This document shows positions 8,261 to 17,033 of a stretch of DNA of 19,974 bases, one piece after another. The notes under the pieces were generated by a model. That model worked only from the letters and a program-made list of their open reading frames with translations, did no database searches and had not been told where the DNA came from. The position numbers and the translations under genes were made by a program. Origin of the DNA: Candidatus Egaibacter danicus (GTDB taxonomy: Bacteria > Pseudomonadota > Gammaproteobacteria > Burkholderiales > Burkholderiaceae); the NCBI GenBank assembly GCA_011391115.1, contig JAABRC010000008.1, positions 1 through 19,974 on the forward strand. Reading direction: 5' to 3'. The number at the start of each line of letters is the position of its first letter. The first letter of the stretch is position 1.

Positions 8261-8869
8261 ATGGCGCCGACACTGCGGCTAGGCCTGACCGGTGGCATTG
8301 GCAGCGGCAAAAGCACAGTCGCAGGCTTCCTTCGTCAGCGTGGTGCAGCAATCATTGACGCAGATGCCATTTCACGCAGTATGACAGCCGCTGGCGGCTT
8401 GGCTATTGGGGCCATCGGCCGTGAATTTGGCACCGCTTTCATCACGACCAATGGCGCGCTGGATCGCAACGCGATGCGTCAACTTGCATACACGGATTCT
8501 GACGCCCGCAGACGGCTTGAAGACATCATTCATCCACTCGTCGGCCAGGAAGCCTGGCGGCAGGCTGCTGATGCGGTGGAGCGCGACAAGTCCTGCGTAG
8601 TTTTTGATATACCGCTGCTGGTTGAGTCAGGCTACTGGCGTCGAAAAGTCGACAGGGTGATAGTAGTTGACTGCACATCCGAAGCTCAGGTCGAGCGTGT
8701 CATGTCACGCAGTGAGTTGACACGCGAAGCAGTAGAAAAAATCATCGCATCCCAAACCCGCCGTGAGAACCGGTTGAAGGCTGCCGATTGGGTAATTTAT
8801 AACGTGGGACTGTCACTTGAGCAGCTGGCTACCGAGGCAGGCCAAATACCCCTTCGCTTCGGGCTATGA
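8261..8869 (+). CDS. coaE: Dephospho-CoA kinase
   Basis: Last step of CoA synthesis: phosphorylates the 3'-hydroxyl of dephospho-CoA with ATP. At 202 aa it matches the family. The P-loop GGIGSGKST is at residues 11-19, followed by the DADAISR segment characteristic of CoaE, HPLV in the CoA-binding region, VFDIPLLVESG, and the lid/basic segment SQTRRENRLKAADWVI. The start ATG lies 3 nt after the pilD stop, so expression is coupled to the pilus genes even though the pathway is unrelated. The pilD-coaE-zapD-yacG order is conserved in many beta- and gammaproteobacteria. Confidence 0.97.
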   Translation: MAPTLRLGLTGGIGSGKSTVAGFLRQRGAAIIDADAISRSMTAAGGLAIGAIGREFGTAFITTNGALDRNAMRQLAYTDSDARRRLEDIIHPLVGQEAWRQAADAVERDKSCVVFDIPLLVESGYWRRKVDRVIVVDCTSEAQVERVMSRSELTREAVEKIIASQTRRENRLKAADWVIYNVGLSLEQLATEAGQIPLRFGL

Positions 8870-8893
8870 TTCGTCCACCCGGAAAAAACTAGC

Positions 8894-9649
8894 GTGATAC
8901 TGTACGAATATCCCTTTAATGAACGCATACGCACCTACCTGCGTCTGGAGCATTTGTTCCGTCGTCTTGGCGTGCTCGTTTCTCGTGACGAAGCCATTGA
9001 TCATCACTATGCGCTGACGACGTTGTTCGAAGTCATGGATGTCGGCGCCCGCGCTGATCTGAAGTCTGATGTTCTCAAGGACCTCGACAAACAAAAGCAA
9101 ATCCTCAATGGTTATCGTGGCAACCCGGCCATTGCCGAGGGCGTTCTGGACGAGGTTGTCGGCAGACTGGATCAGTGTTTTTCTGCTCTCAACAGTGTTC
9201 CTGGAAAAGCAGGCCAGTCACTGACGGAAAACGATTGGCTCATGGGTATTCGCAGCCGCGTGGGCATTCCTGGCGGCACGTGCGAATTCGACCTGCCGGC
9301 ATACTATGCTTGGCAACATGAGAGTTGCGAAAAGCGACGCAGTGACCTGACTCGTTGGGCAGAGAAATTCAGCCCACTGGCCGAATCGGTTCGTCTGCTA
9401 TTGACTCTGTTGCGCGACTCTGGCGCACCTCAGAAAGTCATCGCCAGTGCAGGCCAGTTCCAGCAGAACCTGCCACAGGGCAGAACCTTTCAACTTTTGC
9501 GGCTGACTTTGGACCCTGCGCTGGGCCTCATTCCTGAGATCAGTGGAAATCGTTTGATGGTGTCGATCAGGTTGATGCGCCACGAAGCCGATGATCGCCT
9601 TCATTCCACTGGTGAAGATGCGACTTTTGAACTGACTCTGTGTTCCTGA
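8894..9649 (+). CDS. zapD: Cell division protein ZapD (FtsZ-bundling factor)
   Basis: ZapD (formerly YacF/DUF1342) binds the FtsZ C-terminal tail and cross-links protofilaments, strengthening the Z-ring. The 251-aa protein begins VILYEYPFNERIRTYLRLE, the invariant opening of the family (ILYEYPFNERIR.LLRLE), and continues through an alpha-helical N-terminal half to a C-terminal beta-rich region containing RLMVSIRLM and ending in FELTLC. Length equals E. coli ZapD (247 aa) within a few residues. Start is GTG at 8894; no earlier in-frame start fits, and the ribosome binding site is weak. It lies between coaE and yacG, as in E. coli. Confidence 0.95.
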   Translation: MILYEYPFNERIRTYLRLEHLFRRLGVLVSRDEAIDHHYALTTLFEVMDVGARADLKSDVLKDLDKQKQILNGYRGNPAIAEGVLDEVVGRLDQCFSALNSVPGKAGQSLTENDWLMGIRSRVGIPGGTCEFDLPAYYAWQHESCEKRRSDLTRWAEKFSPLAESVRLLLTLLRDSGAPQKVIASAGQFQQNLPQGRTFQLLRLTLDPALGLIPEISGNRLMVSIRLMRHEADDRLHSTGEDATFELTLCS

Positions 9650-9689
9650 TCTTGCGCCTGTTTTTCTGCACCTCATGCGCCTTTTCAAG

Positions 9690-9908
9690 ATGAGTGAGCC
9701 TGACAACATCGATCCCGGTGAGACCCGGCGTGTCACCTGCCCCTCATGCGCAGGTAAGAGCGTCTATGCCCCAAGCAACCCCTTTCGCCCCTTCTGCAGC
9801 GAACGCTGCAAGAATCTTGACTTTGGGGCGTGGGCCAGCGAGACTTTTCGGGTACCAACGGAAGCGCCACCTGAAGGCCAGATATACGGTGATGCAAAGT
9901 TGCAGTAA
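9690..9908 (+). CDS. yacG: DNA gyrase inhibitor YacG (zinc-ribbon protein)
   Basis: Small zinc protein reported in E. coli to bind GyrB and inhibit gyrase. The 72-aa product has the family zinc site, CPSC near the N-terminus and CSERC after PSNPFRPF, then the diagnostic DFGAWASE and FRVP. I choose ATG 9690 (MSEPDN...) because it gives a length nearer the family; ATG 9675 would add five residues (MRLFK). Neither has a strong Shine-Dalgarno. It is the last gene of the plus-strand pil-coaE-zapD run and faces the Nudix gene only 36 nt away, with no obvious terminator in the gap. Confidence 0.9.
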   Translation: MSEPDNIDPGETRRVTCPSCAGKSVYAPSNPFRPFCSERCKNLDFGAWASETFRVPTEAPPEGQIYGDAKLQ

Positions 9909-9944
9909 TCCCGCAATCCGTGCATAAATAAAACCTTTAACACC

Positions 9945-10436
9945 CTATTTAATTGCGCAGGCAGCTACAAAATGTGTAGCGCCTTCAAAATTTTGCTCCA
10001 GTGCAAAGCAGGCCAATACCGGCAGGGTACCTGGCAAGACTGGAGCGACTTGAACCGGTAGCTGCTGCCAGGAGAATGACTGCGCCTCGCGCATTTGAAG
10101 CTCGCCCTTCCAAGTGAAAAGCTTGCAGAAATTCAGGCGCACCAGCGCGTGTGGATAGTCCACCATTTCGATCTTCCACAAATGGGGAGGGCCAATTTCA
10201 ATACCTAACTCTTCCAGAAGTTCGCGTTTCAGGGCTTGCTCAATGGTCTCACCCGCTTCCAGTTTGCCACCAGGAAACTCCCAGTAGCCAGCATAGACCT
10301 TGCCCTCAGGACGGGATGTCAACAAAAAACTGCCATCCGGCCGGATCAAAATCCCAACCGCCACATCGACGATTTTTCTATCTGCACCACCACTGCGAGG
10401 CTGCTCACCATCTGCAACCAGGGGATTGGTATTCAT
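9945..10436 (-). CDS. Nudix hydrolase, MutT-like (8-oxo-dGTPase candidate)
   Basis: Probably hydrolyses a nucleoside diphosphate derivative; the MutT subfamily removes 8-oxo-dGTP from the nucleotide pool. In the 163-aa protein the Nudix box is complete at 57-79: G57-x5-E63-x7-R71-E72-L-x-E75-E76-x-G78-I79. The preceding KVYAGYWEFPGGKLE matches MutT (WEFPGGKIE in E. coli). The location beside secA, yacG, zapD and coaE also matches the E. coli mutT neighbourhood. It is about 30 residues longer than E. coli MutT (129 aa), with an extra N-terminal stretch of about 20 residues. ATG 10436 overlaps the TGA of the upstream ATPase gene as ATGA. I leave the symbol blank because substrate cannot be read from sequence. 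Confidence 0.9.
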   Translation of the reverse strand: MNTNPLVADGEQPRSGGADRKIVDVAVGILIRPDGSFLLTSRPEGKVYAGYWEFPGGKLEAGETIEQALKRELLEELGIEIGPPHLWKIEMVDYPHALVRLNFCKLFTWKGELQMREAQSFSWQQLPVQVAPVLPGTLPVLACFALEQNFEGATHFVAACAIK

Positions 10437-11311
10437 GGGTTTGCGACATGTCTTCCGCTGAAGTCGCGGGCAAACTGATAAGCCACCCGCCCACTGCGCG
10501 AGCCACGCTCCAGCGCCCAGACCAGCGCCTCAGGCCGGGCTGTGTGAATAGCTGGTTTTGACACCCCAAAGGAAGTGAGCCACTGCGCCACGATGGTGAG
10601 GTATTCATCCTGCGTGAAGGGATAAAAACTTACCCACAAACCAAACCGTTCAGACAGGGAAATTTTTTCCTCCACAACTTCCCCGGGATGCACTTCACCA
10701 TCTTCCGTGTGGGTGTAACTCAGGTTTTCTTTCATGTACTCTGGCAGCAAGTGGCGACGGTTACTCGTGGCATAAATCAACACATTGGGTGTTGTCGCAG
10801 CCACTGAACCATCCAGAATGGATTTGAGAGCCTTGTAACCTGGCTCCCCGTCTTCAAAGCTCAAGTCGTCGCAAAACACAATGAATTTTTCGCTGCGGTC
10901 GCAAACCACATCAACGATATCCGGTAAATCGGTCAGATCGGCCTTATCCACCTCAATCAGGCGCAGGCCCTGGCTGGCATATTCATTCAAGCACGCCTTG
11001 ATCAGCGACGATTTACCCGTCCCTCGCGCACCCGTCAGAAGCACGTTGTTTGCCGTATTTCCCTGCACAAACTGAAGGGTGTTGCGCTGGATTTTTTCCT
11101 TCTGAATATCGATTTCCTGGAGGTCATTCAAACGCATCTCACCCACGTGACGCACCGGCTCCAGCGCACCATGACCAGAACTGCGCTTGCGATAACGATA
11201 TGCCACGGAGGCGGTCCAGTCGGGGCTGGACAAAGGTTGGGGCAGCACGGCCTCAATCCGGTTGATGAGTTGTTCAGCACGCATCAACAAATGTTCAAAT
11301 TTCTCGTTCAT
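10433..11311 (-). CDS. DUF815-family P-loop ATPase of unknown function
   Basis: An AAA+-like ATP-binding protein of the DUF815 family, widespread in proteobacteria but without an established role. In the 292-aa product, numbered from ATG 11311: Walker A GARGTGKS is at about 94-101, Walker B FIVFCDDLSFE at about 143-153, and a sensor-like YATSNRRHL follows. The N-terminal ~80 residues hold a helix (EQLINRIEAVLPQ) and a basic stretch YRYRKRSSGHG. ATG 11311 (MNEKFEHL) is preferred over TTG 11329, which has no ribosome binding site and lies 3 nt from argJ. It sits between argJ and the Nudix gene and overlaps the latter by 4 nt, so these two proteins are probably made together. Function is not inferable beyond ATP binding. 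Confidence 0.88.
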   Translation of the reverse strand: MNEKFEHLLMRAEQLINRIEAVLPQPLSSPDWTASVAYRYRKRSSGHGALEPVRHVGEMRLNDLQEIDIQKEKIQRNTLQFVQGNTANNVLLTGARGTGKSSLIKACLNEYASQGLRLIEVDKADLTDLPDIVDVVCDRSEKFIVFCDDLSFEDGEPGYKALKSILDGSVAATTPNVLIYATSNRRHLLPEYMKENLSYTHTEDGEVHPGEVVEEKISLSERFGLWVSFYPFTQDEYLTIVAQWLTSFGVSKPAIHTARPEALVWALERGSRSGRVAYQFARDFSGRHVANP

Positions 11312-11332
11312 CTGGCTGGAGTCGGTCAAATA

Positions 11333-12562
11333 TCAGGAGCGGTAGTCAGCATTGATCGTCACATAGTCATGGCTGAGATCACATGTCCAAACGGTATCGG
11401 TGGCTTGCCCACGACCCAGCCCAATCCGGACCAGGATTTCTGCCTGCTTCATCACACGCTGCCCGTCTTCTTCGCGATAGGCTGGGTTCCGACCACCATT
11501 TTTGGCCACGTGCACATCATCCAGAAGCAGATCAATGCGCGACTGGTCAAGGTCATCAATACCCGCATAACCCACGGCGGCGAGAATGCGGCCGAGGTTG
11601 GGATCACTGGCATAAAACGCCGTTTTCACCAGCGGCGAGTGGGCAACGGCATAAGCCACCTGTCTGCATTCGTCGGCCGTCTTCCCGCCCTCTACCTGAA
11701 TGGTGATGAACTTGGTGGCACCTTCTCCGTCACGCACGATGGCCTGGGCAAGTTTACGCGCGACCGAGAGCATGGCAGCCTTCAAGGCACGGCCGTCGGC
11801 ACTATCCAGTGAATCAATGGAGGGATGCTTTGCCTTGTTGGTCGCGATCACAACAAACGAATCATTGGTCGAGGTATCGCCGTCAACTGTGACACGGTTG
11901 AACGAACCGTCGGCCAACTCACGGGCCAATTGCTGCATGATCGATGGTGCCACACTGGCATCAGTCGCCATGAAACCCAGCATGGTCGCCATGTTGGGGC
12001 GAATCATACCGGCCCCCTTGCTGATACCGGTAATACTGACCAACACGCCATCGATCATGACCTGCGCGCCAAACGCCTTGGCCACAGTATCCGTCGTCAT
12101 GATGCCTTCGGCCGCTCGCACCCAATTACCTTCCGCTGCATTCGCCAAGGCCGCATCCAGGCCGGCCTCAATACGATCGTTCGGCAAGGGTTCCATGATC
12201 ACACCGGTCGAGAAAGGCAGAATGCTTTCAGGGGGCAGCTTCAATTTGCCCGCCAGGGCCGAGCAGGTACTGCGCGCACGAAAAAGCCCCTCTTCGCCTG
12301 TGCCAGCATTGGCATTACCGGTATTGATCAACATGGCGCGAATGCCTTGCCCAGCAGACAAATGCTCCCTGCAAATTTGCACGGGCGCAGCACAGAAACG
12401 ATTTTTTGTGAACACGCCTGCCACAGAGGCACCTTCATCTATCAACACGACCGTCAAATCCTTGCGATTGGCTTTTCGCACACCAGCTTCAGTGACGCCA
12501 ATCTGAACGCCGGCTATGGGGTAAAGCTCTGACAGGTTGGGAGCAGGCAGGTTAACGGGCAT
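11333..12562 (-). CDS. argJ: Bifunctional ornithine acetyltransferase / N-acetylglutamate synthase
   Basis: Transfers acetyl from N-acetylornithine to glutamate (acetyl-recycling arginine route) and in bifunctional forms also acetylates glutamate from acetyl-CoA. The 409-aa precursor self-cleaves before the nucleophilic threonine: the MATML motif is present, with predicted cleavage between A192 and T193, giving alpha and beta chains. The oxyanion-hole STG (118-120), the [10 protein letters not shown] run-up and the C-terminal [10 protein letters not shown] are all conserved. ATG 12562 follows the secA terminator. A GATAAT -10-like box at 12591-12586 with a poor -35 could start its transcription about 17 nt upstream of the ATG. 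Whether it is mono- or bifunctional cannot be told from sequence. Confidence 0.97.
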   Translation of the reverse strand: MPVNLPAPNLSELYPIAGVQIGVTEAGVRKANRKDLTVVLIDEGASVAGVFTKNRFCAAPVQICREHLSAGQGIRAMLINTGNANAGTGEEGLFRARSTCSALAGKLKLPPESILPFSTGVIMEPLPNDRIEAGLDAALANAAEGNWVRAAEGIMTTDTVAKAFGAQVMIDGVLVSITGISKGAGMIRPNMATMLGFMATDASVAPSIMQQLARELADGSFNRVTVDGDTSTNDSFVVIATNKAKHPSIDSLDSADGRALKAAMLSVARKLAQAIVRDGEGATKFITIQVEGGKTADECRQVAYAVAHSPLVKTAFYASDPNLGRILAAVGYAGIDDLDQSRIDLLLDDVHVAKNGGRNPAYREEDGQRVMKQAEILVRIGLGRGQATDTVWTCDLSHDYVTINADYRS

Positions 12563-12614
12563 GGGTACTTTCGGTAAGTTAGCGAATTATCCAGAAAATC
12601 GCGGTGCCAATAAG

Positions 12615-12637
12615 CAAACGGGCCATCAGGCCCGTTG
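12615..12637 (-). terminator. Terminator after secA
   Basis: A perfect 8-bp inverted repeat, AACGGGCC and GGCCCGTT, encloses a 4-nt loop at 12617-12636. On the minus strand it is followed by TGCTTATT, a weak T-rich tail. It lies 20 nt after the secA stop and before argJ, so it fits as the secA transcript end; the other direction has no T-tract. Confidence 0.7.
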
Positions 12638-12655
12638 CGAAGACTTCCAGGCGGA

Positions 12656-15412
12656 TCAAGCCAGTTTGCCGTGGCACTGCTTGTATTTCTTGCCGCTTCC
12701 GCATGGGCAAGGGTCGTTTCGGCCAACCCGTGGCACTGCTGAACCGGTATGACGGTTCTGGCTATCAGCGTCAATGATCGTTTCCACCTCACCAGTCTCT
12801 GTGGGGGCGGTATAGGTCACGTTGGCTATATTCTCACCACGTGCTTCCAGTTCTTCAGCGGCTTGCTCAAGCTGTTCCCCTGACTGGATCTTGACGGTAA
12901 CCAAAACTTTGGTTACATCGTTTTTGACCGAGTCCAGCAACTGCCCGAACAACTCAAACGCTTCGCGTTTGTATTCCTGTTTGGGTTGCTTCTGGGCGTA
13001 GCCTCGCAGATGAATGCCCTGGCGCAAATAGTCAAGCGCGCTCAAATGCTCGCGCCAATGGGTATCAATGCTCTGGAGCAGCACCATACGTTCAAACTGT
13101 GTGAACTGCCCACCCGCAACCTGTGCTACTTTGGCGTTGAAGGCACCGTCAGCGGCAGCACAGACTTTTTCAACAATTTCTTCGTCCGTGATGGCACTGG
13201 CTGTTTGTACGGTTTGCTGAAGTGGCACCTGAATCTGCCACTCATCGGCCAGAACTTTTTCCAGACCAGGCAGATCCCACTGTTCCTCGACGGACTCCAC
13301 AGGTACATATTGGCGAGCCAGATCGGTGAAACAGCCTTCCCGCAACGAAGCAATCTGGGCGGTAAGGTCCGACGCGTCAAGAATTTCATTGCGTTGCTGA
13401 TAAATAACCTTGCGTTGATCGTTCGACACATCGTCGTATTCGAGCAGCTGTTTTCGCATGTCGAAGTTGCGGGCTTCTACCTTGCGTTGCGCACTCTCAA
13501 TGCTGCGCGTCACAATGCCCGCCTCAATGGCTTCGCCGTCCGGCATTTTCAACCGATCCATGATGGCTTTCACCCGGTCACCGGCAAAAATGCGCATCAA
13601 TGCATCGTCAAGACTCAGATAAAAGCGGGACGAACCAGGATCCCCCTGGCGACCCGAGCGGCCACGCAACTGGTTGTCAATCCGGCGGGACTCATGCCGC
13701 TCTGTCGCGATGATGCGCAGACCACCCAAGGTCTTGACCTGTTCATGGTCCTTGGTCCATTGCTCCCTGACCTGTTCAATCTGGCGCTGCCGGGTTATAT
13801 CGTCCAATGAATCATCAGCTTCAATGGCTTCAATCGTCTTGGATATATTGCCGCCTAAAACAATGTCGGTTCCGCGACCTGCCATATTGGTCGCAATGGT
13901 GATCATTTTGGGACGCCCTGCCTGCGCCACGATGTCTGCTTCACGCGCGTGCTGCTTGGCATTCAACACTTGATGTGGCAGGTTTTCCTTTTCGAGCAAC
14001 TGCGCGATGATTTCGGAGTTCTCGATTGAAGTAGTACCTACCAGAACCGGTTGTCCCCGCTCGTAACAATCGCGAATGTCCTTGATGGCTGCTTCGTACT
14101 TTTCACGAGTAGTCTTATAGACACGATCCAGCTGATCATCACGCCGGCTCGGGCGATTGGGTGGCATTACCACGGTCTCGAGACCGTAAATTTCCTGAAA
14201 TTCGTAGGCCTCCGTATCAGCCGTTCCCGTCATGCCAGCCAGCTTTCCGTACAGGCGGAAGTAATTCTGGAAGGTAATGGAAGCCATTGTCTGGTTCTCA
14301 GGCTGTATCGCCACGCCTTCCTTGGCCTCCACAGCTTGATGCAAGCCATCACTCCAGCGTCGCCCTGACATCAAGCGGCCGGTAAATTCGTCAACAATGA
14401 CAATCTCGCCCTGTTGCACCACATAGTGCTGGTCACGGTGATACAGATGGTTTGCCCGCAACGCCGCATTCAGATGATGCATGAGCGTGATGTTGGCAGG
14501 GTCGTACAAAGTAGCCCCTTCCGGTATCAACCCCATGCTGGAGAGAATGCGCTCTGCGCTCTCATGACCCTGCTCTGTCAGAAAAATCTGATGGCTCTTT
14601 TCGTCAAGCGTGAAATCACCGGGCTTGATGACCCCTTCACCTGTACGGGGGTCAGCTTCACCAATTTGCTTGAACAGCTGAGGTACAACCTTGTTGATGG
14701 CCAGATACAAGTCCGTGTGGTCCTCCGCCTGACCACTGATGATGAGTGGCGTGCGCGCCTCATCAATCAGGATGGAATCCACTTCGTCCACAATGGCGTA
14801 GTTCAGCCCACGCTGAACCCGGTCCGCCGCTTCGTAGACCATGTTGTCCCGAAGGTAGTCAAAGCCGTACTCATTGTTGGTCCCGTATGTAATGTCTGCT
14901 TGATAGGCTGCCTGTTTTTCGTCGCGCGGCATTTGTGGCAGATTAATCCCTACCGTCAAACCCAGGAAGTTGTACAGCTTGCCCATCCACTGTGCGTCAC
15001 GGTTGGCCAGATAGTCATTGACAGTTACGACGTGAACGCCCTTGCCCGTGAGTGCATTCAGGTACACCGGCAGGGTGGCCGTCAGCGTCTTGCCCTCTCC
15101 AGTTCCCATTTCGGAAATTTTACCGTTGTGCAGCGACATGCCACCCAGCAGCTGGACATCGAAATGGCGCATCTTCATGACACGCTTGGAACCTTCGCGG
15201 ACCACGGCAAAAGCTTCCGGCAGGAGCGAGTCCAGTGGCTCCCCATTGCCGACGCGTTCCTTGAATTTCAGCGTCTTTCCACGCAATTCATCATCCGACA
15301 GCTTTTCGAGCTCAACCTCCATCGCGTTGATGCGTGTGACGCCCGCTTTGTATTGTTTGAGCAGGCGATCATTACGACTGCCGAAGATTTTTGTCAGAAT
15401 ATTGATGGCCAT
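12656..15412 (-). CDS. secA: Preprotein translocase ATPase SecA
   Basis: Motor of Sec-dependent protein export, binding SecYEG, SecB and signal-peptide-bearing preproteins. The 918-aa length is normal. Residues: Walker A MGTGEGKT at 102-109, Walker B/DEAD region DEVD at 209-212, the GTTSIENSE and NMAGRGTDI helicase motifs, and [11 protein letters not shown] (motif VI). After the HSD/HWD regions (DTHWREHL) there is a variable linker and the SecB/phospholipid-binding zinc tail with C902, C904, C913 and H914. ATG 15412 ([12 protein letters not shown]) is the family start, but no strong Shine-Dalgarno precedes it, and a small open frame in another register ends 19 nt inside the gene. It lies 141 nt downstream of the M23 peptidase gene; no SecM homologue is recognisable. 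Confidence 0.99.
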   Translation of the reverse strand: MAINILTKIFGSRNDRLLKQYKAGVTRINAMEVELEKLSDDELRGKTLKFKERVGNGEPLDSLLPEAFAVVREGSKRVMKMRHFDVQLLGGMSLHNGKISEMGTGEGKTLTATLPVYLNALTGKGVHVVTVNDYLANRDAQWMGKLYNFLGLTVGINLPQMPRDEKQAAYQADITYGTNNEYGFDYLRDNMVYEAADRVQRGLNYAIVDEVDSILIDEARTPLIISGQAEDHTDLYLAINKVVPQLFKQIGEADPRTGEGVIKPGDFTLDEKSHQIFLTEQGHESAERILSSMGLIPEGATLYDPANITLMHHLNAALRANHLYHRDQHYVVQQGEIVIVDEFTGRLMSGRRWSDGLHQAVEAKEGVAIQPENQTMASITFQNYFRLYGKLAGMTGTADTEAYEFQEIYGLETVVMPPNRPSRRDDQLDRVYKTTREKYEAAIKDIRDCYERGQPVLVGTTSIENSEIIAQLLEKENLPHQVLNAKQHAREADIVAQAGRPKMITIATNMAGRGTDIVLGGNISKTIEAIEADDSLDDITRQRQIEQVREQWTKDHEQVKTLGGLRIIATERHESRRIDNQLRGRSGRQGDPGSSRFYLSLDDALMRIFAGDRVKAIMDRLKMPDGEAIEAGIVTRSIESAQRKVEARNFDMRKQLLEYDDVSNDQRKVIYQQRNEILDASDLTAQIASLREGCFTDLARQYVPVESVEEQWDLPGLEKVLADEWQIQVPLQQTVQTASAITDEEIVEKVCAAADGAFNAKVAQVAGGQFTQFERMVLLQSIDTHWREHLSALDYLRQGIHLRGYAQKQPKQEYKREAFELFGQLLDSVKNDVTKVLVTVKIQSGEQLEQAAEELEARGENIANVTYTAPTETGEVETIIDADSQNRHTGSAVPRVGRNDPCPCGSGKKYKQCHGKLA

Positions 15413-15506
15413 GAATGCAAGACCATCCTGCCACCCACTGGGGTGTCCGGACGGTGCAATCCTTTTTCAGTCAAGAGGGATATGAGGCTGCCAAAGCGCA
15501 ACACAA

Positions 15507-15519
15507 CCGCATTTTGCGG
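15507..15519 (-). terminator. Possible weak terminator after the M23 peptidase gene
   Basis: A perfect 5-bp hairpin CCGCA-N3-TGCGG is followed on the minus strand by TTGTGTTG. It lies 34 nt after the peptidase stop and about 95 nt before secA. The stem is short and the tail only T-rich, so termination would be partial at best. The remaining 15413-15506 holds no clear sigma-70 promoter. Confidence 0.3.
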
Positions 15520-15553
15520 AATATGCAGCGCCCGTTCAGCCGAACTGGCGATT

Positions 15554-16570
15554 TTACCTTTGCCCGAGAAGGCGCTGCTCGGGCAGGCCCGCCAGACCGG
15601 CGGGCGTCGGTGGCGGAATGCCATGCGACGGCGTCCGGGCCGCAGCAATTTGGGTTGCGGGAACCGAACTACCTGCATTCAAGAATTTCTGGGGGTCCTG
15701 AGGCACACCTTCCACCCACACCTCAAAATGCAGATGAGGCCCAGTGGAGCGTCCCGTTGTTCCCACCTCGGCAATCTTTTGACCACGCTTGACCAAATCG
15801 CCTCTTTTAACAAGGACTTTGGATGCATGGGCATATCGCGTGATCAATTCATTGCCGTGGTCAACCTCGACCATGTTGCCATAGGCGGGGTGGTACTCCT
15901 GCGTAACAATCACGCCACCAGCCGCTGCAAGAATAGGTGAGCCAGGCTCGGCCTGAAAGTCCAGGCCGGTGTGCAACGCGGAACCGCCCGTGATCGGATC
16001 GATACGCCAACCAAAAGCCGAACCCAAAACCCCGGTGGATACCGGCTTCTGGGTTGGCACCATCATGTGCTTGATTTTTTGCTCGAACAGACGAGACTCC
16101 ATCACGGTCATCAGGTCGACACGCTGCGCTGTCAGTTGTTCAAAATCAGTCAACGTTGTCTGCAATTCTTCCATAGACAGCGGGCGACCTGAAATGAGAG
16201 CCCCGCCCCTGCCTGGCTTGGCCTTGATCTCGGCGGGGCTGATGCCTGCAAGGCCGGACACTCGCTCCCCAAGGGATTCAAGCTGCGTCACTTTGGCTTG
16301 CATTTCACCCAGCCGTTTTGCTAAAACATCCAGGTTTTCCCGAAGGAACCGATCCCGCTGCTCAACCTCGTCCCGAACAACCAGTTTGACCAGTGAGCCC
16401 ACAACGGGCCATCCCTCACGAGCCCCTTTGAGAAAAACCCAGTGGTAAAGCCCTGCCGCCACCAACATGAGCGCCAGCGCCATGGCCACGCCTGCCATTG
16501 CAAGTCGTGTACCGCTGAGGTGAATGGCACGACTCTTTGCGAGCCACGCATCCGTGATAATCAAGTGCAT
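15554..16570 (-). CDS. Membrane-anchored M23 family (LytM-type) peptidase
   Basis: Probable envelope metallopeptidase acting on peptidoglycan cross-links or regulating amidases. In the 338-aa protein a short cytoplasmic N-terminus precedes one membrane span at about 22-45, followed by a helical, coiled-coil-like region (about 66-110 and 132-165, heptad-like with many Glu, Arg and Leu) and the LytM domain from about 180. Zinc-ligand motifs are intact: H200xxxD204 in SALHTGLDF, and H279-L-H281 in GPHLHFEVW, so catalytic activity is plausible, unlike degenerate EnvC/NlpD-type LytM proteins. ATG 16570 has AGGAG 6 nt upstream. The C-terminal 45 residues are Pro/Ala-rich and probably unstructured. 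It lies upstream of secA and divergent from a DUF721 gene; this trio recurs in Burkholderiales, as I recall. Confidence 0.93.
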   Translation of the reverse strand: MHLIITDAWLAKSRAIHLSGTRLAMAGVAMALALMLVAAGLYHWVFLKGAREGWPVVGSLVKLVVRDEVEQRDRFLRENLDVLAKRLGEMQAKVTQLESLGERVSGLAGISPAEIKAKPGRGGALISGRPLSMEELQTTLTDFEQLTAQRVDLMTVMESRLFEQKIKHMMVPTQKPVSTGVLGSAFGWRIDPITGGSALHTGLDFQAEPGSPILAAAGGVIVTQEYHPAYGNMVEVDHGNELITRYAHASKVLVKRGDLVKRGQKIAEVGTTGRSTGPHLHFEVWVEGVPQDPQKFLNAGSSVPATQIAAARTPSHGIPPPTPAGLAGLPEQRLLGQR

Positions 16571-16597
16571 TCAGGTCTCCTGTTCACTTCAACCTTC

Positions 16598-16909
16598 ATG
16601 AATCGCCGTCTTCATCCCGTTACGCTTCAGCAGGCCACACAGGATTCACCGACATTGGCTAGGCTGACCGAATTGACGGCTGACTCTTCGGCACGACTCA
16701 GAGCAATCGAAAGTTTTATCCCTATCCCACTCAGATCAGGCATCAAAGCTGGCCCCATCGATGGCTCCACCTGGTGCCTCGTCGTAGCAAATAATGCCAT
16801 CGCAGCGAAGCTCCGTCAGATGTTGCCAGCCCTTGAGTCACACTTGCGGGTCAAGGGTTGGGACGTTAACTCAATTCGTCTGAAAGTTCAAACGTCAAAA
16901 GACCATTGA
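16598..16909 (+). CDS. DUF721 / DciA-like protein (putative replicative helicase loader or operator)
   Basis: A 103-aa protein matching the DUF721 family, whose DciA members load or operate the replicative helicase DnaB in the many bacteria that lack a DnaC or DnaI loader. A short N-terminal helical part (MNRRLHPVTLQQATQDSPTL) precedes the core from about residue 32, with the pattern LVVANNAIAAKLRQMLPALE and a final strand SIRLKVQ. This is a KH-like fold in characterised DciA proteins; the fold is known from the family, not seen here. ATG 16598 is chosen because the upstream extension to 16442 would overlap the peptidase gene on the other strand and reads as unrelated Cys/His-rich sequence. 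It is divergent from the M23 gene with only 27 nt between starts, so its promoter must lie inside the peptidase gene. Function is inferred from family only. Confidence 0.82.
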   Translation: MNRRLHPVTLQQATQDSPTLARLTELTADSSARLRAIESFIPIPLRSGIKAGPIDGSTWCLVVANNAIAAKLRQMLPALESHLRVKGWDVNSIRLKVQTSKDH

Positions 16910-16932
16910 GGTAACTAGGTGTAACGGGAAAA

Positions 16933-17008
16933 TGGTGCCGATTGTCGGAATCGAACTGACGACCTACCGCTTACAAGGCGGTTGCTCTACCAACTGAGCT
17001 AAATCGGC
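16933..17008 (-). tRNA. tRNA-Thr (anticodon TGT)
   Basis: A 76-nt cloverleaf with encoded CCA on the minus strand. Acceptor GCCGATT (17008-17002) pairs with AATCGGC (16943-16937), the discriminator is A (16936), and CCA ends at 16933. D-loop is AGCTCAGTTGGTAGAGC; anticodon stem ACCGC/GCGGT encloses CTTGTAA with anticodon TGT (16975-16973); the T-arm has AGTTCGATTCC. It reads ACA and wobble Thr codons. It lies 25 nt after sspB on the same strand and converges with the DUF721 gene. Confidence 0.98.
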
Positions 17009-17033
17009 ACGGAAATCATTTTACAGGACTGCG

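Noticed and set aside
11700..12532. Two long plus-strand open frames antisense to argJ
   Set aside because: They lie wholly inside the argJ coding region, overlap each other in different frames and show no family features.
14414..15940. Long plus-strand open frame (508 codons) antisense to the secA 5' half and the peptidase 3' end
   Set aside because: It spans two unrelated, strongly conserved genes on the other strand and the gap between them. It has no ribosome binding site or recognisable domain, and its composition (His, Gln, Arg, Val-rich) is what an antisense reading of these genes gives.
16442..16597. N-terminal extension of the DUF721 gene
   Set aside because: It overlaps the divergent peptidase 5' end, reads as His/Cys-rich sequence unlike the family, and ATG 16598 already gives a normal DUF721 start.
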